A DNA stretch of 64,000 nt from Methylobacterium terricola (GCF_006151805.1 NZ_VDDA01000001.1:372001-436000); one strand, 5' to 3'; positions 25,030 through 34,203 are shown, counted from the first letter of the stretch. A program made the numbers and translations. Notes: a model not told the origin generated them from the letters alone.

Positions 25030-25908
25030 ATGACCGACACCGTCGAGATCCGGCACCGCGACACCACAGCCCGTCTCGCCCTCACCGGCGCCGAGCCGGT
25101 CTCCTGGCGGGTCGGCGGCACCGAGTACCTGTGGTCCGGCGATCCGGCGCACTGGAACCGGCACGCGCCCTGGCTGTTCCCGGTCGTCGGCGCCTCGGCG
25201 GGCGGCAGCGTGACCGTGGCGGGGCGCGCCTATCCGATGGCGCAGCACGGCTTTGCCCGCGACAGCCGCTTCGACGTGGTCGCGCAGACCGAGGACAGCG
25301 TCACTTTCCGCCTCGCCGATACCGCGGAGACCCGGACGCATTACCCGTTCGCCTTCCGGCTCGACATCACCGCCACGGTGACCGACGGTGCCCTCGCCTT
25401 CGCCTGCGCGGTCCACAATCCCGGCGCCGAGCCGCTGCCCTACGGGCTCGGCTTCCACCCGGCCTTCCCGTGGCCCTTCGCCGACGGCACCCGGGCGGCG
25501 GAGGGCGGCTACGCGGTGCGCTTCGAGACCCCCGAGCGGCCGGCCGTGCCGGAGGTCGGGCCCGGCGGCCTGCTGGTGCGCAGCGAGCGGGCGCTGCCCC
25601 TCGACGGCGAGACCCTGCCGCTCGATCCGGCGCTGTTCACCGAGGCGCTGGTCTTCCTGAACGCCCGCAGCCGCATCATGCGCTTCACCGCGCCGTCCGG
25701 CGCCGCCATTGCCCTGGAGGCCGACGACTTCCCCCACCTCGCTGTCTGGACGAAGCCGACGGCGCCGTTCCTGTCGCTCGAATGCTGGACCGGCCACGCC
25801 GACTGGCTCGGCTTCTCCGGCGAGCTGGCGACCCGCGATTCGCAGCGCCTGCTGGCGCCGGGCGCCAGCGCCCGCCACGGCGTCACCCTGCGCCACGTGC
25901 CGGCCTGA
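25030..25908 (+). CDS. Aldose 1-epimerase family protein
   Basis: 292 residues of the galactose mutarotase-like beta-sandwich fold. Recognisable by WRVGGTEYLWSGDPAHWNRHAPWLFPVVG near the N-terminus (read as WRVGGTEYLWSG then HWNRHAPWLFPVVG), the His in YPMAQHGFARD, and LGFHPAFPWPF in the middle. The family includes mutarotases and hexose-6-phosphate epimerases (YeaD-like); the exact sugar cannot be told. Overlaps no other gene. XerC follows 94 bp later. Confidence 0.85.
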   Translation: MTDTVEIRHRDTTARLALTGAEPVSWRVGGTEYLWSGDPAHWNRHAPWLFPVVGASAGGSVTVAGRAYPMAQHGFARDSRFDVVAQTEDSVTFRLADTAETRTHYPFAFRLDITATVTDGALAFACAVHNPGAEPLPYGLGFHPAFPWPFADGTRAAEGGYAVRFETPERPAVPEVGPGGLLVRSERALPLDGETLPLDPALFTEALVFLNARSRIMRFTAPSGAAIALEADDFPHLAVWTKPTAPFLSLECWTGHADWLGFSGELATRDSQRLLAPGASARHGVTLRHVPA

Positions 25909-26002
25909 CGGACCTGGTTCCTGCGCCTGCCGTCAACCCGCCGTCAACCGGGGCCGGGCCCTACTCGCCGGCTCAGACCCCGCGACCGGAGCCCGGCCCC
26001 CG

Positions 26003-26980
26003 ATGTCAGACCCTACATCCGACGCCGACCCCGCCGACCTGATCCTGCCCGGCGCGCCCGACGTGCGGGCGGCGGCGATCGCCTGGCTCGCCGGGCTCGC
26101 CGCCGAGCGGCGGCTGTCGCCCAACACCGTCGAGGCCTACCGGCGCGACCTGCGCCAGTTCCTCGCCCATCTCGCCCGCCACGGGCAGAATCCCGACATC
26201 CCGTCCCTGATCGGGCTCAAGCCCCGCGACCTGCGCGCCTTCATGGCGGCCCGGCGCCAGGAGGGCGTGGGTGGGCGCAGCCTGATGCGGGCGCTCGCGG
26301 GCCTCCGCTCCTTCGCCCGTCACCTCGACCGCGAGGGCCATGGCAGCGTCGCGGCCCTCGCCGCCGTGCGCTCGCCCAAGGTCGAGCGGCGCCTGCCCCG
26401 CCCGCTGCCCGTCGCCGCCGCCGTGGCGATGGCGAGCCCCGACATCCGGGCCGGCGACGAGCGCCCGCCCTGGGTGCTGGCCCGGGACGCCGCGGTGCTG
26501 GCGCTGCTCTACGGCTCGGGCCTGCGCATCTCGGAGGCGCTCGGCCTCGCGCGCCGCGACGCGCCGGTCGACGGCATCGACGCGGTGACGGTGATCGGCA
26601 AGGGCCAGAAGACCCGCAGCGTGCCGGTGATTTCCCAGGTCCAAGCCGCGGTGGCCGAGTATCTGCGCCTGTGCCCCTACGGCCTGCCGCCCGAGGGGCC
26701 GCTCTTCGTCGGCGCCAAGGGCGGGCCGCTCTCGCCGCGCATCGTCCAGCTCGCCGTCGCCTCGATGCGCGGGGCGCTCGGGCTGCCCGACAGCGCGACG
26801 CCGCATGCCCTGCGTCATTCCTTCGCCACCCATCTGCTCGCCCGCCAAGGTGACCTGAGGGCGATACAGGAATTGCTCGGACATGCATCCCTCGCGACGA
26901 CACAGGTTTACACCAAGGTCGATGCCGCTCGTCTGCTCGATGCGTTCGATTCTGCACATCCCCGGGCGCGTGCCTCGTGA
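26003..26980 (+). CDS. xerC: Tyrosine recombinase, XerC-like
   Basis: 325 residues. N-terminal SAM-like core-binding domain (about 15-110: AERRLSPNTVEAYRRDLRQF) and a C-terminal catalytic domain with the residues R175 (GSGLRISEAL), a Lys in GKGQKTRSVPV, H268 and R271 (PHALRHSFATHLL), H294 (LLGHASL) and nucleophile Y303 (TTQVYTKVD). Length and lack of mobile-element neighbours indicate the housekeeping recombinase that resolves chromosome dimers at dif. XerC is preferred over XerD from the closing motif, but this is not certain. Confidence 0.85.
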   Translation: MSDPTSDADPADLILPGAPDVRAAAIAWLAGLAAERRLSPNTVEAYRRDLRQFLAHLARHGQNPDIPSLIGLKPRDLRAFMAARRQEGVGGRSLMRALAGLRSFARHLDREGHGSVAALAAVRSPKVERRLPRPLPVAAAVAMASPDIRAGDERPPWVLARDAAVLALLYGSGLRISEALGLARRDAPVDGIDAVTVIGKGQKTRSVPVISQVQAAVAEYLRLCPYGLPPEGPLFVGAKGGPLSPRIVQLAVASMRGALGLPDSATPHALRHSFATHLLARQGDLRAIQELLGHASLATTQVYTKVDAARLLDAFDSAHPRARAS

Positions 26981-27114
26981 ACCGGGAGCAGCTCATCGTA
27001 ATCCGGTGCTAATGTTTTCCAGTTAGGACTTTAACCCCCAGGTAGCCCGACCTGCGGCCTTGAACCGGAGGCCGGGCCGATCCTGACGTTGACCTGCGAC
27101 TCGGACGAGGCACG

Positions 27115-27945
27115 ATGCCGGTGAGCGACAAAGATGACCGCGGACCGGCCTCGGCCCTCGTCGCCGACCGCGATCCCGCCCTGCGCCGCAGCCTGGCGGC
27201 CCTGATCCGGGCGCACGATCCCTCGCTGCAGATCATCGAGGCGGAAACAAGCCGTGAGACCTGCGAGGCCTGCCTGATCCACCGGCCGGTCCTGGCCTTC
27301 GTCGGCCTGCAATTCGAGGACGCGACCGGCCCGGAGGCGGTCGCCCGGTTCAAGGCGCAAGGCTTCGTGGTGCCCTGCCTGATCCTGGTCGCGACGCAGA
27401 TCTTTTCCCGCTGGACCGAGGTCTCGCAGCATCTCGATGCCCACGAGTTCCTGCGCCTGCCCCTCGACGAGGCCCATGTCGCCGGGCTGCTCCAGGCCCA
27501 TGCCCGGCGGCGCCAGCCGACCCGCCTGCTCCTCGTCGACAGCGCCGCCCAGAGCCGCGCCCTGGTGCGCCGCATCCTGGCGACCTCGGGGTTCAACCTC
27601 GCGGTCGAGGAGATCGAGAGCGGCCCCCACGCCCTCAAGCTCGCCCGTCAGGCGGCCTGCGACGTCGCGCTGATCGATATCGGCCTGCGCGGCGGCGGGG
27701 GTGGGCTCGAACTCGCCTGCCAGATCCGCGAGGTGGCTCCCGGCACGCCGCTGGTGCTGATGACCGGGGGCGATGCCGCCAGCATGGCCCAGGCCTCGCG
27801 CCATTTCGGCATCGACTACGTGCTCAAGAAGCCGTTCTTCGCCCGCGACGTCGACCGGGTGCTCTACCACGTGCTCGGCCTGCGCCGGCCCTACCTGATC
27901 AACGCCACCACCGAGGCCCTGCCGGCCCAAGCCGCCGCGCGCTAG
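27115..27945 (+). CDS. Tandem receiver-domain protein, first receiver degenerate
   Basis: 276 residues: two receiver-like folds (about 12-130 and 139-262) and no output domain. The second has the phosphoacceptor Asp in DVALIDIGLRGG, the acidic start LLLVDS, Thr in LMTGGD and Lys in YVLKKPFF. In the first the Asp position reads VLAFVGLQF and the Lys position EFLRLP, so it cannot be phosphorylated in the usual way. Such proteins act as single-domain regulators or phosphate sinks. It is an orphan: no kinase is adjacent, although the hybrid kinase lies 4 kb upstream. Confidence 0.82.
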   Translation: MPVSDKDDRGPASALVADRDPALRRSLAALIRAHDPSLQIIEAETSRETCEACLIHRPVLAFVGLQFEDATGPEAVARFKAQGFVVPCLILVATQIFSRWTEVSQHLDAHEFLRLPLDEAHVAGLLQAHARRRQPTRLLLVDSAAQSRALVRRILATSGFNLAVEEIESGPHALKLARQAACDVALIDIGLRGGGGGLELACQIREVAPGTPLVLMTGGDAASMAQASRHFGIDYVLKKPFFARDVDRVLYHVLGLRRPYLINATTEALPAQAAAR

Positions 27946-27973
27946 GACGCCGCCGCGTGCTCGGCCGGGCCGG

Positions 27974-29437
27974 TCACTCCGCCGGCACCTCGCGGGCGCG
28001 TCCGATCGCGACGTGCGGCACCAGCAGGGCGGTGGCGAAGGCCGCCGCGGAGATCACCAGCACGGCCCAGAAGGTCTGGTGCAGGGCGTGCTGGAGCACG
28101 AGGCGCACGGTCTCGACCTCCCCCGGCAGCCCGCCCGCGGCCAGCGCCTGCTGCAGCCCGTCGGCCGTGACGGGGCTGCCCGCGGCCGCGAGGCCGTGAT
28201 TCAGCACCGCGCCGAACACCGTGGCGCCGAGCGTGCTGCCGAGGTTGCGCGAGAAGATGTTCGAGGCGGTGGCGCTGCCGCGCTGGGTCCAGGGCACGAT
28301 CTCCTGGATCAGCATCAGGGCGGCGTTGCTGAGCAGCCCCATGCCGAAGCCCATGATCAGCGAGCCGGCCCCGGCCTGGGCCGGGTGGCTGCCGGGCTGC
28401 AGCGTCACGATCGCCAGCGCCCCGAGCGGCAGCAGCAGGCCGCCGGTGACCAGGATGCGGCGCAGGCCGAAGCGGTGGAGGTTGCGCGCCGCCAGCGTCG
28501 CGCCCATCGGCCAGCCGAGCACCATCACGGTGAGCGCCATGCCGGCGACGATCGGCGTCTGCCCGAGCACGCCCTGCACGTACATCGGCAGGAAGGTGGT
28601 GAGCCCGATCAGCGCCATGCCGGCGAGCAGCGAGGTGGCGTTGGCGGCGGCGATCGGCCGGCGCCGCCAGAGGGCGGCATCGATCACCGGTTCCGGCGCC
28701 CGGCGCTCCTGGAACGCCAGCAGCACGGCCGCGGCGAGACCGAGCGCGGCGGCGCCTGTCACGACCGGCCAGCGCGCCTCGCCGGCCTCGGTGAGCGCCA
28801 CCATCAGGGCGGCGACCGTCACGGTGAACAGGGCCGCACCCTTGGCGTCGACCGGCCGGCGCTCGCGCCGCTCGCCCTCGTGCAGGAAGGCGACGAACAG
28901 CGTGGTCGCCACGAGCCCGACCGGCAGGTTGATCCAGAAGATCCACGACCACGAGGCGTGCGCGATGATGAAGCCGCCGGCCAGCGGCCCGACCACCGCC
29001 GAGACCGCCCAGACGCTGGCGAGAAAGCCCTGGATCCGCCCCCGCTCCTGGGCGCTGTAGAGGTCGCCCACGATGGTGAGGGAGACCGGCTGGATCGCGC
29101 CGGCGCCGATGCCCTGGATCAGCCGGAAGGCGATCATCGCCGGCATCGACCAGGCGAAGCCGCACAGGAGCGAGGCGGCGAGGAAGACCGCGATGCCGGC
29201 GAGCAGCACCGGCTTCCTCCCGTGGATGTCGGCGAGCTTGCCGAACACGATGGTGGCGGCGGTCTGGGTGAGGAGGAAGCCGGAGAAGACCCAGGCATAG
29301 AGCGACAGCCCGCCGAGCTCGCCGACGATGCCCGGCATCGCGGTCGAGATGATCGTCGCCTCGATCGCCACCATCGCCATCGCGGCCATCACGGCGGCGA
29401 TCACGAGGGGACGGCGCGTCGTCCGGGAGGTCGTCAT
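27974..29437 (-). CDS. DHA2 family MFS drug efflux transporter
   Basis: 487 residues with about 14 predicted membrane helices. Start at ATG 29437 (MTTSRTTRRPLVIAAVMAAM). Family motif A lies after helix 2 (GKLADIHGRKPVLLAG), and motif C-like glycine/proline-rich sequence in helix 5 (VVGPLAGGFIIAHASWSWIF). Proton-driven multidrug export across the inner membrane is the family role; the substrate is unknown. No TetR or MarR regulator is divergently adjacent. Its 3' end nearly meets the receiver protein on the other strand (28 bp). Confidence 0.9.
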   Translation of the reverse strand: MTTSRTTRRPLVIAAVMAAMAMVAIEATIISTAMPGIVGELGGLSLYAWVFSGFLLTQTAATIVFGKLADIHGRKPVLLAGIAVFLAASLLCGFAWSMPAMIAFRLIQGIGAGAIQPVSLTIVGDLYSAQERGRIQGFLASVWAVSAVVGPLAGGFIIAHASWSWIFWINLPVGLVATTLFVAFLHEGERRERRPVDAKGAALFTVTVAALMVALTEAGEARWPVVTGAAALGLAAAVLLAFQERRAPEPVIDAALWRRRPIAAANATSLLAGMALIGLTTFLPMYVQGVLGQTPIVAGMALTVMVLGWPMGATLAARNLHRFGLRRILVTGGLLLPLGALAIVTLQPGSHPAQAGAGSLIMGFGMGLLSNAALMLIQEIVPWTQRGSATASNIFSRNLGSTLGATVFGAVLNHGLAAAGSPVTADGLQQALAAGGLPGEVETVRLVLQHALHQTFWAVLVISAAAFATALLVPHVAIGRAREVPAE

Positions 29438-29562
29438 GGTCGCGGGCTTCGGGCAGGGGAGGGGGTGATCGGCGCAGCTAAACCGATCCGCCCGGAAAGC
29501 AACCGGCGCCCGGCGCAGGCCAGCCCCGCGCAAGAGCCGGACAAGCGCCGGCCACCCGTTTC

Positions 29563-30024
29563 TTACTCAGCGTAAGTCACCGGCAGGGCGGTCGTGTACT
29601 TGATCCGCTCCATCGCGAAGGCCGAACTGACGTCGTACAGGTCGACCGACTGGATCAACCGCTTGTAGACCCGGTCGTAGGCTGCGATGTCGGGTACGAC
29701 GATGCGCAGCAGGTAATCGGTCTCGCCGCTCATGCGGTAGAACTCGACCACTTCGGGGATCGTCACCACCGCGGCGCAGAAGCGCTCGGCCCAGTCGGCG
29801 GTGTGGCGGTTGGTGCGCACCGACACGAACACCGTGACGCCCACCCGCATCCGGTCGGGATCGAGCAGCGCCACCCGGCGCTGGATCACCCCTTGCGCCT
29901 CCAGCTTCTGGATCCGCCGCCAGCACGGCGAGGCCGACAGGCCGACCCGCGCGGCGATCGCCTCCAGCGATTCGGCCGCGTTCTCCTGCAGGCACAACAG
30001 AATTTTTCGGTCGAACTCGTCCAC
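29563..30024 (-). CDS. Lrp/AsnC family transcriptional regulator
   Basis: 153 residues from a GTG start. N-terminal winged HTH (about 1-60: DEFDRKILLCLQENAAESLE, RVGLSASPCWRRIQKLEAQG) and a C-terminal RAM/AsnC ligand domain (about 65-145) with the glycine-containing turn MSGETDYLLRIVV. It probably senses an amino acid. Divergent to the DUF6356 gene; a GAAAATTTTC palindrome lies three bases upstream of its start. The efflux pump downstream on the same strand is 125 bp away. Confidence 0.9.
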   Translation of the reverse strand: MDEFDRKILLCLQENAAESLEAIAARVGLSASPCWRRIQKLEAQGVIQRRVALLDPDRMRVGVTVFVSVRTNRHTADWAERFCAAVVTIPEVVEFYRMSGETDYLLRIVVPDIAAYDRVYKRLIQSVDLYDVSSAFAMERIKYTTALPVTYAE

Positions 30025-30026
30025 GC

Positions 30027-30036
30027 GAAAATTTTC
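30027..30036. promoter_or_regulatory. Palindrome at the lrp-like gene start, possible autoregulatory site
   Basis: Perfect 10-bp AT-rich palindrome GAAAATTTTC directly upstream of the GTG of the Lrp-like gene, in an otherwise G+C-rich region. Lrp/AsnC proteins commonly bind AT-rich dyads at their own promoters; assignment is inference. Confidence 0.4.
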
Positions 30037-30147
30037 CAACCAACGGCGGCATGGCGCAAGACATTTGCGTGACCCTGCGATGATTCGAGAAAGTTCGCAA
30101 TCCGGCTTCGCGGCTCCCGTGCGATCCTCAGCCCGTCCTTCAAGCCC

Positions 30148-30414
30148 ATGAGAATCCCCGAGATCCCGATGTCGAAGCTGTCCTTCTCCGAGCACCCGGC
30201 CTCCGTCGGCGAGACCTACTTCGAGCATATGGGCGTCGCCACCGGCTTCGGCCTTCGCATGATCGCCGGGGGGCTGGCCTGCCTGGTGCACGGCTTCCTG
30301 CCCTTCGCCTTCACCTCGACCGGCTCGCGCACGGTCCTCAAGCTCCACGACCGCATGGTGGCGAACCGCGCGGCCCGGCACCGGTCCGAGGCGCCCGGCG
30401 CCGTCTCGGCCTGA
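30148..30414 (+). CDS. DUF6356 family protein
   Basis: 88 residues (80 if the internal ATG at 30169, MSKLSFSEHPASVGETYFEH, is used, which fits the family better). The conserved N-terminal motif HPASVGETYFEHMGVATGFG is followed by one or two hydrophobic segments (LRMIAGGLACLVHGFLPFAF) and TGSRTVLKLHDRM. Small, probably membrane-associated, function unknown. It is divergent to the Lrp-like regulator, which might control it. Confidence 0.75.
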   Translation: MRIPEIPMSKLSFSEHPASVGETYFEHMGVATGFGLRMIAGGLACLVHGFLPFAFTSTGSRTVLKLHDRMVANRAARHRSEAPGAVSA

Positions 30415-30435
30415 TCCCCCCTTCCTTCGTCGCGG

Positions 30436-30461
30436 CTTGACGTATCCGGAGCATTTCCGGA
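30436..30461 (+). promoter_or_regulatory. Possible promoter/operator of the binding-protein gene
   Basis: TTGACG (from about 30438) resembles a -35 box and overlaps two TCCGGA hexamers at 30445-30450 and 30456-30461, spaced one helical turn apart. The -10 is not convincing. Might be an operator; inference only. Confidence 0.3.
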
Positions 30462-30533
30462 CCCTGGTTCTCAACGGCCCGGCGGGCGCTCGCTGCCTCG
30501 AGCGTCCGGACACGGGCCGGGAAAACCAGGGAG
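30462..30533 (+). promoter_or_regulatory. Long structured 5' leader that partly covers the ribosome-binding site
   Basis: Three stacked stems: CCCTGGTT (30462-30469) with AACCAGGG (30524-30531); CGGCCCG (30475-30481) with CGGGCCG (30513-30519); CGGGCGCTCG (30483-30492) with CGAGCGTCCG (30499-30508). The Shine-Dalgarno AGGGAG (30528-30533) lies half inside the outer stem, nine bases before the ATG. Resembles no riboswitch class I know; the TPP riboswitch core motifs are absent. Confidence 0.55.
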
Positions 30534-30542
30534 CATTCGCCC

Positions 30543-31544
30543 ATGCCGTTCCTCAGGCGCGCCGTCGGCGCGCTGGCCGTCGCCCTCGGCCTCGCCGCTT
30601 CTCCCGCGAACGCCGAGACCGGCGAGGTGCGCTTCACCCGCCAGCCCGGGCTGATCTACATGCCGATGGTGCTGGCCGAGCAGCAGCGTCTGGTCGAGAA
30701 GCACGTCGCGAGTGCCGGCCTCGGCGACGTCAAGGTGAGCTGGGTCACGCTGACCAGCGGCGGCGCTTCGGTCGACGCGCTGATCTCCGGCAACGTCGAT
30801 TTCGTGACCAGCGGTGCCACCAACCTGCTCCTTGCCTGGGACCGCACCCGCGGCGAGGTGAAGGGGCTGGCGGCGTCGGCCGGCGCGCCGATGCTGCTCG
30901 TCACCCGCAACCCGGCGGTGAAGACGCTGGCCGACTTCTCGGCGAAGGACCGGATCGCGGTGCCGACCGTGAAGGTCTCGGCGCAGGCCGTGATGCTGCA
31001 GATCGCCGCCGAGCGCCAGCTCGGCGAGGCCGGCCGCAACAAGCTCGACCCGATCACCATCCAGCTCGGCCATCCCGACGCGGTCGGCGCGCTGTTGGGA
31101 GGCACCAGCGAGGTCAACAGCCACTTCTCGCTGCCGCCCTACCAGCAGATCGAGCTGAAGGATCCGAAGATCCACGTCGTCCTCAACTCCTACGACGTGG
31201 TCGGCGGTCCGCTCAGCAACGCCATCGTGTTCGGCCGCGGCAAGTTCATGGATCAGAACCCGAAGACCACCGCCGCGGTGCTCGCCGCCATCGAGGAGGC
31301 CAATGCGCTGATCCGCGACGACCCGAAGCGGGCGGCCGAGCTCTATCTCGGCGCCACCAAGGAGAAGTTCGAGCCCGACGAGCTCGTCGCGATGATGAAG
31401 CAGCCTGGCGTCGTGTTCTCGACCACGCCCTACGGCACGATGCTGCAGGCCGACCATCTGGCGAAGGCCGGTGTGCTGAAGAACCGGCCGAAGGAGTGGA
31501 AGGACTTCTTCTACAAGGCGGTGCATGGCCAGCCGGGCACGTGA
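30543..31544 (+). CDS. ABC transporter substrate-binding protein, NMT1/SsuA-like (orphan)
   Basis: 333 residues. Signal peptide (about 1-24, cleavage near SPANA-ET) and a periplasmic type II binding fold: VRFTRQPGLIYMPMVLAEQQ, then GGASVDALISGNVDFVTSG with the polar ligand-loop pattern seen in nitrate, sulfonate, taurine and THI5-type binding proteins, and the C-terminal EFEPDELVAMM-like helical part. It should capture a small organic anion or pyrimidine-like solute. No permease or ATPase gene is next to it, so it must work with a transporter elsewhere. Its leader is strongly folded. Confidence 0.85.
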   Translation: MPFLRRAVGALAVALGLAASPANAETGEVRFTRQPGLIYMPMVLAEQQRLVEKHVASAGLGDVKVSWVTLTSGGASVDALISGNVDFVTSGATNLLLAWDRTRGEVKGLAASAGAPMLLVTRNPAVKTLADFSAKDRIAVPTVKVSAQAVMLQIAAERQLGEAGRNKLDPITIQLGHPDAVGALLGGTSEVNSHFSLPPYQQIELKDPKIHVVLNSYDVVGGPLSNAIVFGRGKFMDQNPKTTAAVLAAIEEANALIRDDPKRAAELYLGATKEKFEPDELVAMMKQPGVVFSTTPYGTMLQADHLAKAGVLKNRPKEWKDFFYKAVHGQPGT

Positions 31545-31567
31545 CTGAGCCGAGCGGGCATCCGGGC

Positions 31568-31912
31568 TCAGCGCGGCAGGATGTCCAGCCCGGCGCGGCC
31601 GAAGGTCAGCTCGCCGATGTCGCAATCGGCCACGCTGCGGCCCGGGAACGCGACGGCACCGGAGGCCGAGGCGCCCCCGGTGCCGTAGCCGTAGGCGGTG
31701 CGGCCCCAGCCGCTCGCCGCCCGCACCGGACGGGCACCCGGGCGCGGATACGGCCCGACGACGTCGTGGTCGAACGGGGTCCACATCCGGCAATCGTAGC
31801 CGGGCAGGCCGGCGATGACCGGGCCGACGGGAGCTGGCTCGCGGGTCCGCGGGCCGGCGGAGGCCAAGCCCGGCATCAGGACCGCGGCGAGGATGATAGC
31901 GTTTCGGATCAT
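31568..31912 (-). CDS. Small exported protein of unknown function
   Basis: 114 residues. Signal peptide MIRNAIILAAVLMPGLASAG, then a Pro/Gly/Arg-rich mature part with two cysteines (YDCRMW and VADCDIG) that could form one disulfide, and Gly/Tyr-rich GWGRTAYGYGTGGASAS in the middle. No family recognised. It converges with the binding-protein gene (23 bp apart). Confidence 0.6.
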   Translation of the reverse strand: MIRNAIILAAVLMPGLASAGPRTREPAPVGPVIAGLPGYDCRMWTPFDHDVVGPYPRPGARPVRAASGWGRTAYGYGTGGASASGAVAFPGRSVADCDIGELTFGRAGLDILPR

Positions 31913-32147
31913 GCCCGATCTCCCGGCCGCCGCGGCTGTCGTCTCGTAGGGTCCGAGATAGGCGGATCCGCACGGTGCGCCAGCGGAGCGTGGCGGCGTT
32001 GGGCGAAGCGTGTCCGGGTAGTGTCGGCGATGTTCGGCCGGCGCCATCGCGGGCCGGCACGTCACCGACGCGTCCCGGGTCCCGCGATGCGGCCCCGGGG
32101 TGACGCGAGGGATGTCAGGTTCGCCGCGACGATCGCGGTCTGACAAC

Positions 32148-32465
32148 TCAATCCCGGCAGGTGATCCGGATCGGGCGGTCCGAGGTCTTGACCGCCGGGG
32201 CGGCCTCGATCGCGCCGGTATACTCGTCCTGGGCGGCGATGCCGAAGGAGGCCGACTTGGCATAGCCCTGCGACTCGCACCAGGCATCCGCCACCACCTG
32301 GCCGCACTCGCCGCCGGTGGTCAGGCACTCGGCGACGCCGTAGCCGTCGCTCGACGGGATCAGGAAGGTCTTCTCCACGCCGGGCGTCTGCGATGCGGCC
32401 AGCGCCGGCACGGCGACGGAGACCAGGACACCGAGGGCGCTGAGGACGGCGAGGGTGCGACGCAT
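32148..32465 (-). CDS. Small secreted cysteine-containing protein of unknown function
   Basis: 105 residues with a clear signal peptide (MRRTLAVLSALGVLVSVAVPALAA). The mature domain contains four cysteines (AECLTTGGECGQVV, DAWCESQGYA, RITCRD), enough for two disulfides, and a conserved-looking core GYGVAECL and WCESQGYAKSASFGIA. Probably periplasmic. Function not known; same strand as the other small exported gene but separated by 235 bp. Confidence 0.65.
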   Translation of the reverse strand: MRRTLAVLSALGVLVSVAVPALAASQTPGVEKTFLIPSSDGYGVAECLTTGGECGQVVADAWCESQGYAKSASFGIAAQDEYTGAIEAAPAVKTSDRPIRITCRD

Positions 32466-32812
32466 GGGGCAAACCTTCTGAACGGAGCCGTCGGCATCCG
32501 GCTCCGGCCCGACACTGGGCGTGGGTGGTAAACAATCTCTCTACGCATCGTGCGAGCGGGGCGATTACGCAGGGTCCGGCCGGGGTTTGGCCCCGGCGGC
32601 GTCTGCCTTCTCGAATTGCTCACGGATTTGAGCTAACCCGGATCGGCCCGCCTGGGCGTCTCACCCGTGCAACAGGCGGCCGCCTCGGTCGCCGGCACGG
32701 ACGGCGCCCGGGCCCTCAGCCGGACGGGACCGAGCCCGATCCGGCAACGACTTAGAACCTCGGCCGGAGCGCCCCGCGGCGACCTGGCCCGACCCCCTCC
32801 CGCAGGTGTTTC

Positions 32813-34192
32813 ATGGCCTCGCTGTTGCGCCTCTACAACACGCTCTCCCGGGCCAAGGAGCCGCTCCGGCCGATCGATTCGGGCCGGGTGCGGATGTATG
32901 CCTGCGGCCCGACCGTCTACGACGCCGCCCATATCGGCAACGCCCGGCCCCTGATCGTCTTCGACCTGCTGTTCCGGCTTTTGCGCCACGTCTACGGCAC
33001 GGGGGCGGTCACCTATGCCCGCAACGTCACGGACGTGGACGACAAGATCAACGCCCGGGCGGCTGAGCGCGGCATCACCATCCGCGAGCTGACCGACGGG
33101 ACGCTGGCGCAGTTCCACGACGACATCCGCCGCCTCGGCATCCTGATGCCTCAGGACGTGAACGTTTCGGGCCTGCCCCCGGCGATGATCGAGCCGCGGG
33201 CGACCGACCACATCGTCGACATGACGGCGCTGATCGACCGGCTGGTGGCCGCCGGCCACGCCTACGTCGCCGAGGACCACGTGCTGTTCGACGTGCCCTC
33301 GATGCCCGATTACGGCGCCTTGTCGCGCCGTCCCCTCGACGAGATGGAGGCCGGCGCCCGGGTCGACGTCGCGCCCTACAAGCGCTCGCCCCTCGACTTC
33401 GTGCTGTGGAAGCCGTCGAAGCCGGGCGAGCCGTCTTGGGCCTCGCCCGGCGGGATCGCGGTGCCGGGGCGGCCGGGCTGGCACATCGAGTGCTCGGCGA
33501 TGGCCTGGAAGCATCTTGGCGAGACCTTCGACATCCATGCCGGCGGCATCGATCTGGTGTTTCCCCACCACGAGAACGAGGTGGCGCAGTCGCGCTGCTG
33601 CTTCGGCACGCCGGTGATGGCCAACATCTGGCTCCACAACGGCTTCCTGCAGGTCGAGGGGGAGAAGATGTCGAAGTCCCTCGGCAACTTCGTCACCCTG
33701 CGCGAGGTGCTGGCGGACTGGCCCGGCGAGGTCGTGCGGCTGGCCATGCTGCGCACTCATTACCGCCAGCCGATCGACTGGACCCTGCGCGCCCTGGAGG
33801 AGGCGAGCCGCACCCTCGACCGCTGGTACGACGCCGCCGGCGACGCCGCCCCGGGCCCGGCGCCCGAGACGGTGCTCGAGCCGCTCCTCGACGACCTCAA
33901 CACCCCGGCGGCTCTGGGCGAGGTCCATCGCCTCGCCGATCCGGCCTCGCTCAAGGCCGGCGCCGGCCTGCTCGGCTTGCTCGGCCAGACGAAGGCCGAG
34001 CGCGACCGGGCGGCGGTGGCCGCCTCCGGCGTCGACGCGGCGGCGGTGGAGGCGCTGATCGCCGAGCGCAAGGACGCCCGCGCCCGCAAGGACTGGGCCG
34101 AATCCGACCGGATCCGCGGCGCGCTGACGGCGCTCGGGGTCACGGTGAAGGACAACAAGGACGGGACGACGACCTGGACGGTGAACCCGTAG
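32813..34192 (+). CDS. cysS: Cysteinyl-tRNA synthetase
   Basis: 459 residues. Class I synthetase with the HIGH motif as HIGN ([13 protein letters not shown]), zinc ligands in [10 protein letters not shown], the GWHIECSAM and [13 protein letters not shown] blocks, and KMSKS in [13 protein letters not shown]. The C-terminal DALR-like anticodon region is shorter than average but ends with the usual [10 protein letters not shown] tail. Essential for charging tRNA-Cys. Start ATG 32813; [13 protein letters not shown] fits the family. Confidence 0.97.
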   Translation: MASLLRLYNTLSRAKEPLRPIDSGRVRMYACGPTVYDAAHIGNARPLIVFDLLFRLLRHVYGTGAVTYARNVTDVDDKINARAAERGITIRELTDGTLAQFHDDIRRLGILMPQDVNVSGLPPAMIEPRATDHIVDMTALIDRLVAAGHAYVAEDHVLFDVPSMPDYGALSRRPLDEMEAGARVDVAPYKRSPLDFVLWKPSKPGEPSWASPGGIAVPGRPGWHIECSAMAWKHLGETFDIHAGGIDLVFPHHENEVAQSRCCFGTPVMANIWLHNGFLQVEGEKMSKSLGNFVTLREVLADWPGEVVRLAMLRTHYRQPIDWTLRALEEASRTLDRWYDAAGDAAPGPAPETVLEPLLDDLNTPAALGEVHRLADPASLKAGAGLLGLLGQTKAERDRAAVAASGVDAAAVEALIAERKDARARKDWAESDRIRGALTALGVTVKDNKDGTTTWTVNP

Positions 34193-34203
34193 GGGAGGAG
34201 AGC

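Noticed and set aside
26003..26980. Integrase of a genomic island
   Set aside because: No tRNA, attachment repeats, phage or plasmid genes nearby; length and motifs match housekeeping Xer recombinases.
27115..27945. PhyR (sigma-like domain plus receiver)
   Set aside because: The N-terminal half is a receiver-like fold with no sigma region 2 or 4 motifs.
30415..30542. TPP riboswitch before the NMT1/THI5-like binding protein
   Set aside because: The conserved CTGAGA and GGATAATGCC-like core sequences are absent; the fold is one long hairpin.
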